In this document: positions 19,357 to 29,048 of the stretch, in pieces
Layout of the letters: each line of letters begins with the position of its first letter
Numbering within the stretch: position 1 is the first letter of the stretch
Assembly: GCA_951812775.1 (NCBI GenBank)
Contig: OX638326.1
Location: 694,335 to 758,334, forward strand
Origin: an uncultured Alphaproteobacteria bacterium
GTDB lineage: Bacteria; Pseudomonadota; Alphaproteobacteria; MPNO01; UBA2964
Reading direction: 5' to 3'
Length of the DNA stretch: 64,000 nt
Position numbers and translations under genes: made by a program
The notes under the pieces: model-generated
Seen by the model: the letters and a program-made list of their open reading frames with translations, nothing else
Databases searched by the model: none
What the model was told of the DNA's origin: nothing

Positions 19357-19625
19357 GATCTCTCTCCCTTGGTTTGATGCGGTTTAAATTCGTGGCCTTA
19401 AACAAGATGCATACTAATCAACACCTTCGATTAAAGGTTGTGACGAGATCCGGACAAAGTGATGAGAAAACGTGGCGATACGGCGACAGAAATAAAACTT
19501 TCTATGGATATTAACCGTAAAAATACAATGCAAACGTTTGCTTAAATTTTCGGTGGATAAGTTTGAGACAGCAAACCGTACAGAAAATTGAAGAGTGCTA
19601 AAGAGGGTTACCGCAATCGCGTGCG

Positions 19626-20222
19626 TTAAGCCGCCTGGCTGACGGTAACGCCGAGATCGGTGATCAATCCGTCTCTCAAACTATAGACCCAACCATGGAC
19701 GCTAAGGTCCCGATCATGTTTCCAGGCATCCTGAACATAGGTGTTCTGGGCAACGTTCTGCACTTGATAGATGACGTTGAGTTCGCATAGCCGATTGAGG
19801 CGTTCTTTTTCATCAGTGAGGGTTTCGAGTTCCGCGCGATGCTGCTCGTACACATTGCGAATAGGATCCAGCCACTGATCGACCGGCCCGCTGAATCCCT
19901 CTTGCGTGGATGCCGCAACACCGCCGCAGCCGTAATGCCCGACAACCAGAATGTGCTTTACCTTTAGCTCGGCGACCGCATATTGCAACACCGACCCGGC
20001 ACTTATGTCCTGCGGTGGCGCGAGATTGGCAACATTGCGATGAACGAACAGCTCGCCCGGCGCCAGACCGACAATTTGATTGGCGGGGACGCGGCTGTCG
20101 GAACAGCCAATCCACAGATATTCGGGCGACTGGCCGTTTTCGTGCCGAGAAAAAAAGGTCGTATCTTCGGCGACACTTCCTTCTGCCCAAGCACGGTTAT
20201 TAGCCTTTAAGTGGTCGAGCAT
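19626..20222 (-). CDS. can: Beta-class carbonic anhydrase
   Basis: 198 residues. Zinc ligands Cys40 (CSDSR), His96 and Cys99 (GHYGCGG) and the Asp42-Arg44 dyad are all present, as are the GELFVHRNVAN and SVLQYAVAEL signatures of the plant-type/Can subgroup. It interconverts CO2 and bicarbonate in the cytosol. It lies 81 bp downstream of the selenoprotein gene on the same strand and could be co-transcribed with it. The 269-bp gap to the RTX gene (19357-19625) is AT-rich, holds no gene, and must contain the RTX promoter. Confidence 0.95.
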   Translation of the reverse strand: MLDHLKANNRAWAEGSVAEDTTFFSRHENGQSPEYLWIGCSDSRVPANQIVGLAPGELFVHRNVANLAPPQDISAGSVLQYAVAELKVKHILVVGHYGCGGVAASTQEGFSGPVDQWLDPIRNVYEQHRAELETLTDEKERLNRLCELNVIYQVQNVAQNTYVQDAWKHDRDLSVHGWVYSLRDGLITDLGVTVSQAA

Positions 20223-20303
20223 TTTACTACCGGTACTTCGTTCTCATATCACCGGCAACTTCCTAGCCCGCGTGATTTGTGTCAAGCCTGCCCAGCTTCC
20301 GTT

Positions 20304-21434
20304 TCAGCTCTTTTTTATTCTCGCTGTCTGAAAACTATCGAGGTCCAAGGCCTCGCGAAAATAGGCGGTTCGCTCCTCTTTGGACCCTTCCACCTCAATA
20401 CCGATGGCATCCGCGACACGGTTGATCGCATTGAACAAAGCCGCTACCGCCGCGGCGTCAGTTGCCGCCGCCGGACTGCATTGCTTGGCTAAGGCAACCC
20501 GCGCAGCAGAAATAGCCTCTCGCTCACCGCCCACCACCGCCTCGGCAAAAGCAATGAACAACGACGCCTCAGCTATGTCGGCACCATCTTCGTCCCCCTT
20601 TACCGCTGACAGGTCAGGCTGATCCTTGTCGCTTTGCAGGCTCGCACGGAGCCTGTCTGTATGGCTGACCGTTCAGTAAAAACACCCGTTCAGGGAAGAA
20701 ACACGTCCTGCCACCAGTTCAATCTGTGCCTTTTCAATCGCGCGGGGGTTAACCTCAACCTGCCACATCGCTTCGGGCGGCAGATACTGCACATCATTGA
20801 GACCAAAAAAGCTGATCGCCTCGCGCGGCACCAAACTCATCGCGCGGCGCACATTGGGCGCGTTAGGCGCATCACCGACATCGCTCGGGTAAATTCTTTG
20901 CAGCTCGCCGCTGGCCTTTTCCGGTGGCACGGTCGGCAACCACGCGACATCGACCGATGCCCCTTCTGACCGATTACGGGTCGGCTCGCCTGGCTGCGGC
21001 TCTGGCAACGCATGGCGTTCCACACCAATGCCGTCACAGAATGTATCGACGCACATCGTATGAGCCAGAACCGATACCATTTCGACATATTCGGTATCGG
21101 GCACACCGCCATCGAGCACAGACAGCACCCAGCTCTCGGTCAGGCGCGCCGGGTCGGTGGCAATCCGATGAATGGCTTCGACGATGTTCTCCGGAAGCGC
21201 GCCAAGGCTATCATGCGTTCCCTGAACGGCGTTGGGGGACAAAGCCTGTTTTCGTTGCTGGCAAAGAGAGCACCCGGCTGCATTCCGGGTCTCGGCGGCA
21301 ATCGCCACCCGCGTTTTGCCATCCAGCCAGGTGCCCGGCGCTGCTATATGCGCCCAGGCGCGACGATGGGCGGCTGTGATGTCGTCACGGATCGGAATGG
21401 GCGCGTTGTTGTATGAAACGTCGGTGCCAGCCAT
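20304..21434 (-). CDS. Double AhpD-like (CMD domain) selenoprotein with Cys-x-x-Sec active site
   Basis: Reading TGA at 20673-20675 as selenocysteine gives 376 residues in one frame; conventional calling splits it into 253- and 85-residue pieces. The N-terminal half has an AhpD-like CxxC (AAGCSLCQQRK, Cys55/Cys58). The C-terminal half has SSLNGCFY-U-TVSHTDRL, with Cys251, Sec254 and His258: exactly the CxxC-x(3)-H active site of AhpD/carboxymuconolactone-decarboxylase-like peroxidases with the second Cys as UGA. The frame stays open and protein-like for 122 more codons, to TGA at 20304. A hairpin of bacterial SECIS type follows the UGA (see 20637-20655). The expected role is a thiol/selenol peroxidase or disulfide reductase. 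The start ATG has GAGG 7 bases upstream. The selenocysteine machinery is not in the window. Confidence 0.88.
20637..20655 (-). promoter_or_regulatory. Bacterial SECIS hairpin for UGA recoding
   Basis: In the mRNA, 17 bases after the UGA, CAGGCUC pairs perfectly with GAGCCUG (7 bp) around a five-base loop CGUGC. The UGA-to-loop distance is 24 bases, inside the 16-37 range known for bacterial SECIS elements. The loop has G at its second position followed by U, as the bacterial consensus requires for SelB binding. Seen directly; SelB binding is inference. Confidence 0.8.
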
Positions 21435-21510
21435 AAGCAGACCTCTTCGGCGATGGAATACCCGCTGAGGGTATCACTGCTGTCTGAAAGGCCTCAACAG
21501 GATAACACGG

Positions 21511-22170
21511 TCAGGCGCGTCTGCGCCGCATCGCACCGATGCCCAGCAAGCCAAACCCAAAGACGATCAAGGTCCCCGGTTCCGGTAACTCTGCAAGGGC
21601 AGAATGCATGGTAAAGACCCGTACATAGTCGCCCGGTGAAGCCGCCGTCCAATTGACGTTGAGCCGCGTGGAGTCACTGCCATCAATGGACACGACATCA
21701 CCAGCTTCAAGACCCCGCAATGTCGGGTTTTCGTATGTCACCCCGGTATTGGCAAGAAAATCACTGTTATTCAGGTTGGCGGTCGATGTCGCAACGCCGT
21801 AAATATCCGCATCAAACAGGATATAACCAGTCTGGGTCGTTCCCGTGGACAATGGGTCGAAGAAAATATAGTGGCTCGCCACTACCTGACCGGCCGTCGG
21901 GCTCGTTCCGATATCGACAGCGACAGTACTCGTGAGGACAATGTTCTGTTCCTCGTTAAACCCGTAAAGATGAGGTGTCTGAAAATTATCGTCACCAACG
22001 GTATTGGTGGGTGTTGAAGAACTAAAAGGTACTGTCAGATTTATAAAAGTCCCGCCGAGGTCCAATGCAGAACCACCGGTCACCGCACCACTGATGATCG
22101 TTGCCTGTGCGGGGAAAATCGCGAAACACAATACAATCGCGGCAACAACAAGGCGGGGAAAACGCATCAT
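21511..22170 (-). CDS. PEP-CTERM sorting-domain protein
   Basis: 219 residues: Sec signal peptide (LVVAAIVLCFAIFPAQA), a beta-rich mature domain of unknown fold, and a classic C-terminal sorting signal, LPEPGTLIVFGFGLLGIGAM followed by RRRRA. The signal directs export, exosortase processing and probably surface or extracellular-matrix placement. It lies 55 bp downstream of the beta-helix PEP-CTERM gene on the same strand and is likely the last gene of a three-gene operon. No catalytic motif is visible. Confidence 0.8.
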   Translation of the reverse strand: MMRFPRLVVAAIVLCFAIFPAQATIISGAVTGGSALDLGGTFINLTVPFSSSTPTNTVGDDNFQTPHLYGFNEEQNIVLTSTVAVDIGTSPTAGQVVASHYIFFDPLSTGTTQTGYILFDADIYGVATSTANLNNSDFLANTGVTYENPTLRGLEAGDVVSIDGSDSTRLNVNWTAASPGDYVRVFTMHSALAELPEPGTLIVFGFGLLGIGAMRRRRA

Positions 22171-22225
22171 AACAAAGATCCAAACGGCAGTTTTCTTGCC
22201 ATTTTAAAGCAACGGCGGCGTCAAG

Positions 22226-24109
22226 TCATATGAGAAAAGCACATTTTTTGCCAAAGTGGCGTACCATAACAACAACTAGGATTCCGCTGATCAAGACGAG
22301 GAGCGTTCCCGGCTCCGGCACCTGGCTGGACACCACTTCAAGCCGCACTGAGCTTCGGCCATTGCCCAGATCATGCAACGACATGTTCCAGCCGAGATTT
22401 GCCGCCAGCGCGGCGTCAGAGAAATCGAATATCCACGAGTCAAAATCGACGACATTGATTGTGTCTGCGACCAGCAGGTCAAACGTATCGCCCAACCCAG
22501 CCAAGAAACCGGCAAAGAAATCGATATCAAAGATTGCCCCATCGGCAATCGTGGCAATGCCTTCGATTGCGCCGCCCGTTCCGACGTCATCGGTGACATC
22601 AATGACGTCATAGCCGCCAAGCTCAACGCCCGGTGTCAGGCCCGCGAGCTCAAACAGGGTCGTCAAGGACACGCCAAGATCGAGATTACCCATGATGTTC
22701 AGCAGCCCTGGAGAATTGCCTGCGCTGACGCTAGCACCACTATTGACCGCAACATCACCTTCCAGCGTGCCGTTCAGGGAGATGTTAGCGCCTGACTCAA
22801 TTACCACGTGTTCAAAATTCGAAATGACATTGCTGGCGATCGTCCCGCTGGTATTGCGGAAGGTTACAACATCATGGCCACCGGCACCGCCATCCATACT
22901 GGTAACGCCCGAGAAACCGGCACCATCGAAGGTCAATGTATCAGCGCCATTACTGAGATTGATGCCGCCCGTAATCGTACCACCGCTGGTAACTAAAACG
23001 GCATCCTGTTGGGCGCCCATATCGATATTACCGACAAAAGTGCCGCCCGCGACAGAGAGCGTATCCTGACCGCCCCGCGCAAAGACATCACCCGTTATAC
23101 TCCCGCCAGCATTGACCGTCAGGACCTCGCCCGTGCCATCACCAAGTGATATTCCGCCCGTGATACTGCCGCCATTTTCGACGGTCACCGCCGCCTCGAA
23201 ATCACCCGCCATGGTCATCGTAGCACCGGCACCGATATTGAGCGCTTCAAAACCAGTCAACTTGCTGTTCGTCACCTCGCCGGAGACATTGCGAAATGTC
23301 AGCGTATCAGTTCCAGTCCCGCCATCGAAATTCGTTACAGCGGAAAAGTCTCCGCCATTGAAGGTCAGGCTGTCACTGCCATCGCCAAGATTTATCACGC
23401 CGGTAACGCTGGCGCCGGAATTTACAATAACCGTTGAGTCACTCTCATTGTTGATGATCGCTGTTCCCTGTGAGCTGCTGACATCCGCCCCGGTATTCAA
23501 GGTGACATTGATCATCTCACCAGCAACCGCGTATGCCTGAATAGCCGCGCCGGTACCGCCGGTAACGACACCGCTCACCGTGACAGAAGTTGTCCCCGTG
23601 CCGCTATTGACCGCTTCAATCCCTCTAAAACCGCCATTAATGTTTACCGCATTGATGGTAATGGCTGAATTGTCGGAAACGTCCTCGGCTTGAATGCCGT
23701 GATTACTGACGCCGGTGACCGTCCCAGTCGTGGTAATGACGATCCCGCCACCTGACTCGTTGCGAACACGGACGCCGCGGTTGTGGCCACTAATCGTGGC
23801 ATTATGGTTGTCGACAAAGGAGGCGCCGCCCGTACCAATAATATTGAACCCGTTTGACGTCGTATCCAGACCGAACCCGGCAGTGGTACTCATATTAACA
23901 ACGATACCTGGAAAGAGAGGCGCCGCAAGCCCGCCATTGGTGGCATCGGTCCCCGCATTGGCCGCTCCGGAACAGCTGAAGGTGCCAACGACACCGCCAA
24001 CGATGCAGACCCCCGACGCAGCTGGTTTACCACCAGCCAGAATGACCAACAGCGTCGCGAGTGCCTGCCAGATCGACCGGACATACAGGTTATTTAGCAT
24101 AGAACTCAC
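22226..24109 (-). CDS. Autotransporter-passenger-like beta-helix protein with PEP-CTERM end
   Basis: 627 residues. After a signal-like N-terminus (WQALATLLVILAGG) comes a long run of Gly/Thr/Ser/Asn-rich repeats of the right-handed beta-helix type (ITINAVNINGGFRGIEAV, repeated LGDGSDSLTFNGG-type turns). Then comes a segment typical of the end of autotransporter passengers (SPGLLNIMGNLDLG...YDVIDVTDDV). The expected outer-membrane barrel is absent. The protein instead ends with PEP-CTERM: VPEPGTLLVLISGILVVVMV and a basic tail. The start may be GTG 24109 (GTGA overlap with the upstream stop) or ATG 24100. A second gene of the same plan is at 29049-30651. It is likely anchored by the exosortase system. 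Confidence 0.75.
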   Translation of the reverse strand: MSSMLNNLYVRSIWQALATLLVILAGGKPAASGVCIVGGVVGTFSCSGAANAGTDATNGGLAAPLFPGIVVNMSTTAGFGLDTTSNGFNIIGTGGASFVDNHNATISGHNRGVRVRNESGGGIVITTTGTVTGVSNHGIQAEDVSDNSAITINAVNINGGFRGIEAVNSGTGTTSVTVSGVVTGGTGAAIQAYAVAGEMINVTLNTGADVSSSQGTAIINNESDSTVIVNSGASVTGVINLGDGSDSLTFNGGDFSAVTNFDGGTGTDTLTFRNVSGEVTNSKLTGFEALNIGAGATMTMAGDFEAAVTVENGGSITGGISLGDGTGEVLTVNAGGSITGDVFARGGQDTLSVAGGTFVGNIDMGAQQDAVLVTSGGTITGGINLSNGADTLTFDGAGFSGVTSMDGGAGGHDVVTFRNTSGTIASNVISNFEHVVIESGANISLNGTLEGDVAVNSGASVSAGNSPGLLNIMGNLDLGVSLTTLFELAGLTPGVELGGYDVIDVTDDVGTGGAIEGIATIADGAIFDIDFFAGFLAGLGDTFDLLVADTINVVDFDSWIFDFSDAALAANLGWNMSLHDLGNGRSSVRLEVVSSQVPEPGTLLVLISGILVVVMVRHFGKKCAFLI

Positions 24110-24960
24110 ATACCCGACGAAAACGGGTATTTCATCCGCCGACGAATAAAGCCCAGCGCAAAAACACCGAAGCCAAACACAGCCAGCGGTCCCGGCTCCC
24201 GAACATGACCAGCAATATTATCCAACTGTCCACCGGCGCCGAGGAACGATGTCCAGACAGCGTTCCAGTTATTGACATTGTCGGCATCCGTCGCGGCGGC
24301 ATTCAGGCCCATATTGAGACCGGTGAGCCCGGCGACTTCCTGAAAGGCCGTTTCGAGCACCGCATCGGCCCAGGACACGGTTGCCTCGCCCTGGCCACCA
24401 TTGGCGGTGAAATCCATATCGACCTTGAGCCGCAGCCAGTTATCCGTTGTTACGAGGTTTGAGAGCGTGATTGCTGTTGCGGTACCCGTTGCGTCGAAGA
24501 ATCGAAGTCGATCCTGATTACGATCGGCAATAAGGACCATGCCTTTCTCATTGGCCTCATTTCGGCAAATTTTTCCGTTGCCACTCTGGTCATCGCCGAG
24601 TCCGACTTCGGTACCCCAGAAACTGGTCCTGAGATCGACTTGGAAAGAGGCGCTGGTTGCGACGCTGGAATAGTTAGGCAACGAGAAATTGGCATCATTG
24701 ACGTGCGTCGCGACAACTTCGTTACCGGCACTTGACGGCACACAGCAGATCGCCTGACTGCCATCCGGTCCAATGCCGGCTTGCACCTCGATATCCTGAC
24801 AGGTGCCGTGTTTGGCGGTCACCCAGCCTTGCTGCCCATTCAGGTCTCCGGGTGTAAGTGAATTAAAATCATAGATGACAGCGGCTCTGGCACTCATCGA
24901 GACATACCCGATGCACAACATCACCAGCAAGTATTTCAGCAATAAAATCTGGGCTTTCAC
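24106..24960 (-). CDS. PEP-CTERM-like secreted protein, probably a lectin-fold domain
   Basis: 284 residues from GTG 24960, chosen because AGGGAGAG lies 7 bases ahead and the signal peptide (LLLKYLLVMLCIGYVSMSARA) then starts at once. The mature part begins VIYDFNSLTPGDLNGQQGW, a common opening of concanavalin-like secreted domains, with paired Cys (TCQDIEV; ICCVPSS). The C-terminus is REPGPLAVFGFGVFALGF with RRR, a PEP-CTERM variant with REPG in place of PEPG, then an unusual 10-residue extension. It is the first gene of a three-gene PEP-CTERM operon; its stop overlaps the next start. Confidence 0.7.
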   Translation of the reverse strand: MKAQILLLKYLLVMLCIGYVSMSARAAVIYDFNSLTPGDLNGQQGWVTAKHGTCQDIEVQAGIGPDGSQAICCVPSSAGNEVVATHVNDANFSLPNYSSVATSASFQVDLRTSFWGTEVGLGDDQSGNGKICRNEANEKGMVLIADRNQDRLRFFDATGTATAITLSNLVTTDNWLRLKVDMDFTANGGQGEATVSWADAVLETAFQEVAGLTGLNMGLNAAATDADNVNNWNAVWTSFLGAGGQLDNIAGHVREPGPLAVFGFGVFALGFIRRRMKYPFSSGM

Positions 24961-25109
24961 CTTTTCTCTCCCTTGTTTTTCTTCTGCCACCCCCAAGCCC
25001 CCCCCGGTGGCAGCCAGAAACTAGCGGGAATCGGTGCGCGCCCGCGTCATCCGAACGGGTGATATTGACGAATAAAAAAGGGGGCGTGGAACGAGGGAAG
25101 TTGCGCGGG

Positions 25110-25556
25110 TTACCGCTGAGGTGCGAGCCGTGCCATGAGGTGGATCAGGATGACCAACGCGGCAACAGGAACAGCCACCACTGCATAAATCATGGGAATG
25201 CCCATAACCTCGGAGGACAGTTCCGCCGCCCGTGCCAGAAAGCCACGGCTGCTCGCTATAATTGGCAGCAAAAAGATCAACAACGCGATGGTCTGTATGA
25301 TGCGTGACAGCTTTTCCGAAAAGACATTGGCAATGATCGGATCGATGCCCGCCTTGAAAGCCACCGTCGCGCCAAGCAGCCCGGCCCAGATCATCGCATA
25401 GCGTGCCAGTTCTTCGGTCCAGGCGGGTGGGCTATCGATGCCATAGCGCACAACCACCTGGATCAAAACCGCAAGCAGCAGAACAATGAGCGCGCACCCC
25501 GCCACCGGGCGGCAGATCCTGTCCAGAAGATCGCTTATGGTGTGAAAAACACTCAT
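25110..25556 (-). CDS. TRAP transporter small permease (DctQ)
   Basis: 148 residues with four predicted membrane helices (CALIVLLLAVLIQVVVRYG; MIWAGLLGATVAFKAG; TIALLIFLLPIIAS; MIYAVVAVPVAALVIL) and the DctQ signature WTEELARYAMIWAGLLGA. It couples with DctM to import an organic acid with the help of the DctP protein. It begins 3 bp after the dctP stop and is the last gene of a minus-strand operon: LuxR regulator, dctM, dctP, dctQ. Confidence 0.9.
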   Translation of the reverse strand: MSVFHTISDLLDRICRPVAGCALIVLLLAVLIQVVVRYGIDSPPAWTEELARYAMIWAGLLGATVAFKAGIDPIIANVFSEKLSRIIQTIALLIFLLPIIASSRGFLARAAELSSEVMGIPMIYAVVAVPVAALVILIHLMARLAPQR

Positions 25557-25559
25557 CCG

Positions 25560-26534
25560 TCAGCGTGTCGCCTCTGCTGCATCAATCCAGATTTTGAGCT
25601 GCCCCGGTGACAGGACACCAGCGGTGTAGGCCGTACGGGCCCGGCGAGCAAATTCTGTCCGGGCGGCAGGGTCCAGACGCGTCACCTTTATCCCCGCCTC
25701 CCCCAGCCGACGAAGCATTCCGGGTTCGGCCTTTTTCAGCCATTGCAGATTGGCCGCAGTCGCTGTCCTTGCCGCTTGGTCGACGATAGTGCGTTGCGCT
25801 ACCGTCAAAGCGCGATACCAGCTTAGTGACGCCAGCACGACCCGCCCTCCGACAATCGCGCCCGCATCGGTGAAATGTTTGAGGAAACCGGTATGGCCGA
25901 AAATCAGGGGCGCAATAGATGGGTTGATATAACCATGCGCGACACCGGTTTGCAGCGCGTTCGGCACTTCCCGCCAGGAGACGATGGTGCCGGTTGCCCC
26001 CCACGCCTCGTAGAGCGCGATCTGCCCGGCATCGAGGGCGCGCATTCTCAGCCCTTTCATATCCGCCACCGTGCGGATCGGTCGCTTGGTATTAAAGATT
26101 CCGGCAGGCGAGCCAGGTCGTGTAAAGGCAAGTACACGTATTCCGCCTTTCTCCAGACTCTTATTGATTGCCACCGCCAACCCTGCCTGTTCCAGGGCTT
26201 TGATCTGGTGAGTGTTATTGTCAAACAGGTACGGCAAATAGAGGCCAAAGATTAATTTGTCGATTTTGTCCGCAGAGCGAACCGCCGCCATATTCACCTG
26301 AAGCAACCCCTGACGCGTTTGGTCGAGCCGCTCATCTTCATTGCCAAGCGCCCCGCGCGGATATTCAATCACCGCGATACCGTTGGCGCGAAGCGTGGTC
26401 GCAAAGCTGTGCGCCCAGACATAGGAACCAGATTTCCGGACATCCTGCGGGCTGTCGAGGGCGAGCTTGATCTCGGCAGCAGTAACACCTGTGGAAATTA
26501 AGCAAGTCACGATAAACGCGATGAGGTTTTTCAT
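25560..26534 (-). CDS. TRAP transporter substrate-binding protein (DctP)
   Basis: 324 residues. It has a signal peptide (LIAFIVTCLISTGVTAAE) and the DctP/SiaP fold: the ligand-binding strand DMKGLRMRALDAGQIALYEAWGA with the conserved Arg that contacts the carboxylate, followed by VPNALQTGVAHGYINP. It is periplasmic and presents a carboxylate substrate (unknown) to the permease pair. It lies between the dctM remnant and dctQ. The order M-P-Q is less common than P-Q-M. Confidence 0.9.
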   Translation of the reverse strand: MKNLIAFIVTCLISTGVTAAEIKLALDSPQDVRKSGSYVWAHSFATTLRANGIAVIEYPRGALGNEDERLDQTRQGLLQVNMAAVRSADKIDKLIFGLYLPYLFDNNTHQIKALEQAGLAVAINKSLEKGGIRVLAFTRPGSPAGIFNTKRPIRTVADMKGLRMRALDAGQIALYEAWGATGTIVSWREVPNALQTGVAHGYINPSIAPLIFGHTGFLKHFTDAGAIVGGRVVLASLSWYRALTVAQRTIVDQAARTATAANLQWLKKAEPGMLRRLGEAGIKVTRLDPAARTEFARRARTAYTAGVLSPGQLKIWIDAAEATR

Positions 26535-26543
26535 TCTTTTTTC

Positions 26544-27813
26544 CTAGCCCGACAGAAATCCTGCCCAGCGCGGCAACCATAATGTGATTTGTGGAAACAG
26601 GATCAAGCATCCAAGCACAAAAATCTCCGCAGCGACAAACGGCAAGACCGCCCGGGCAATTTTTTTATATTCAACATCGGCAATGGAGGCAGGCCCCAAA
26701 GGGCGGCGGCGTCAGACCGATACAAAGATTGAAACACAACACGATGCCGAGATGCGTGGGGTCGACGCCCTGCGCCAGCGCCAGCGCCAGCGGCGCAATC
26801 ACCGGCACCAGCAAAAATAATGCCACAGGCAAATCGAGCACCATCCCAACGATGAGAAACACGAGGTTGATCACTAAGAGCAATTCTAGTCCTGACAGGC
26901 CTGTCCCTGTCACCCACCCGGCCAGTGTCTGCGGCCATTGCAGCGACCCGGCGAGATAGCCAAAAACGGCAACGGCGGCGAGGATCATAAATACCGACCC
27001 GGTCAGGCGAATTGTGGCCTGAACCGCCTGCCAAAAGCTCTGTCGCGTCAAACCGTTCCTCAACTGACCGACAATCAGTGCTGCAACAACCGCAATCGCT
27101 GCTGCTTCGGTTGGTGTTGTCAGGCCAGCGATAATGCCGCCGACCGGCAGAGACAAGGCCGGCAGAGCGGTGACAAAACACTGCGCCAGATCAGCTGTAT
27201 TTTGCTGGCCGCCATCGGGGTGCCGACCGCGCTGCGCCAACAGCGCATTCATCGCGATCAACGCCCCCGCCAACAACAAACCCGGAACAATCCCGGCAAC
27301 AAACAATGCGGTGACCGATGTCTCCATCACTGCACCGTAGAGGATCGGTCTGATGCTGGGCGGTATGATCGGACCAATAATGGACGAGGCTGCTGTCAGC
27401 GCGGCGGCATAGGATCGGCGATAGCCGCGCTCGACCATGGCCGGAACCAATGTATTCGACAGGGCCGCCGTATCGGCAATCGCCGAGCCCGACACGCCGG
27501 CAAAGAACAGGCTGGTCAAAATATTCGCATGACCCAACCCGCCTCGGACTCGTCCCAACAACGCCATCATAAGATCGACAATGGTTCTGGTAACACCAGA
27601 TCGGTTCATGATTTCGCCCGTCAGGATAAAGAGCGGCAAGGCCATCAGGGCAAAGAGATCAAGCTGAGAGAAAATGCGCTGCGGCAAAACAGCGAGATAA
27701 ATATTCTGCCCTGCGGCGATAAAGCCGAGCACAGAACCCGCCCCGATCACATAGGCGATCCCGACACCGCCCAGCACAAACACAGCTGCGGCACCAAGTA
27801 CCAGCCAGGTCAT
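26544..27813 (-). pseudogene. TRAP transporter large permease (DctM) with frameshift near the C-terminus
   Basis: Starting at ATG 27813, a 380-codon frame encodes the multi-helix permease with DctM signatures (ALMALPLFILTGEIMNRSG; GVSGSAIADTAA; TPTEAAAIAVVAAL; LTPPPFG near the end). The frame stops at 26671. In another frame the missing end continues exactly: IADVEYKKIARAVLPF, then FPQITLWLP, to TAG at 26544-26546, 9 bp before the dctP start. A short deletion plus frameshift at about 26686 has removed a few residues after GACL. Transport may be lost or the base calls may be wrong; the neighbouring dctP and dctQ are intact. Confidence 0.75.
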
Positions 27814-27828
27814 GGGCTGGACAACCGA

Positions 27829-28971
27829 TCAGGAAACAATGGCATGCGCCCGCAGAACCATGCGCACCAAAGCGATCTGGCTCGCCGTTCCTGCCTTATC
27901 AAAAATGCGTTTAAGGTGGGTCTTGATGGTATTGATGGAAATTTCGTGCGACGCGCTGATTTCTTCCGTTGTTTCGCCCGAGACCAACGCCGCAACGATA
28001 CAGGCCTCACGATCCGTCAAACCAAAATGTGCACGCAATGCCTCCACGGAGACGGTCCAACGCCGGGCACTATCGGCAACAAAGACAAGAACCGTTGGCT
28101 GCGGCAATCCCGAAAAATGCGATGTCAGGATGGAACGCGTATCGGTCGCGGGCATCCAGGTCACCCAGTAAGGCGTATCCCCTGACGGCCGATTAACACC
28201 GAACATGTTAGGTGGCGGGTCGTCTTCCACCTCTTCCGCGCCACTACCAGTCTCGCTGTACAGGATGTGGCGCAAATGCGTGTTTGCCGTTGGCGCGTCA
28301 AAGGCAAGATGGTCTTTAACAATGGACACACCATCGTCATCCCCCAGCACGGCGTCTGCTTCGGAATTCGTCGCCAGCACCCGTCCCTCCCGGTCCAGGG
28401 TAAACATGCCAGCATTGATCTTTTCACCCAGCTCGTCTCGCACACGATAGGCCGCATCACGATCCTCAATAACCTCCCTGACCTTCAGGGCACGATGCGC
28501 ATGGCGCGACAAGATCGCGAGGCTTTGCGTTTCCTCAGGCGTAAAATCGCCTGCCGCTTTTTCGCGGATCGCCCCAAAGGTCGGCGCTTTGACATAATTG
28601 TTTTCCAGGATCGTGCCGCCGGTGTGGAACAGATCATGTTGCTTCATGAACTGGGCATAAAAGGTGCTGCGCTCGAACTCGTCGTCCGGCGTCAGTTCAC
28701 CGCCAGTGATCGATGACCCCGCCGGATGTTTCAGAAGGCGTTTGATGCGTTCATTTGCGCGATACATTTTGAGGTCGTAATCATCTTCGGTTACCACCAA
28801 TCCACGCGACGACAGGCGAAAAGTCGGTTTGACCTCGATAATATCATGCCCGGTAAAGAACGCGCCTTTTGAGGGAATCAGATCCTGAATCATTGAGAGC
28901 GGTTGCCGCCAATCACCATTACCGGCGGCCTACTCATAGATCACATCAATGACGTCGTGAATATCGGCCAC
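27829..28971 (-). pseudogene. LuxR-family regulator of the TRAP operon, early in-frame TAG
   Basis: The conserved gene starts upstream of the longest open frame. From GTG 28971 (GGCAGG six bases ahead) it reads MADIHDVIDVIYE, TAG at 28930-28932, then AAGNGDWRQPLSMIQDLIP..., in one frame with the remaining 354 codons. This N-terminal segment matches the usual start of such regulators (…IDxIYExA…W…L). Later come a PAS-like segment (FTLDREGRVLATNSEA) and a C-terminal LuxR HTH (FGLTDREACIVAALVSGE... ISINTIKTHLKRIFDKAG). Restart at the ATG at 28893 could still give a nearly full-length protein. It lies 15 bp before dctM in the same direction and probably autoregulates the operon. Confidence 0.65.
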
Positions 28972-29048
28972 GAAATGCCTGCCCAAATTTATTGTTGCGC
29001 AAACCTAGGACAGATTGGCCAAATAAAACAATCGGGTTTTTTTGAGGC

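Noticed and set aside
26938-28185. 415-codon plus-strand open frame opposite dctM and LuxR
   Set aside because: Antisense shadow of conserved genes; composition is Gln/Arg/Asn-rich, as expected for reverse-complement reading.
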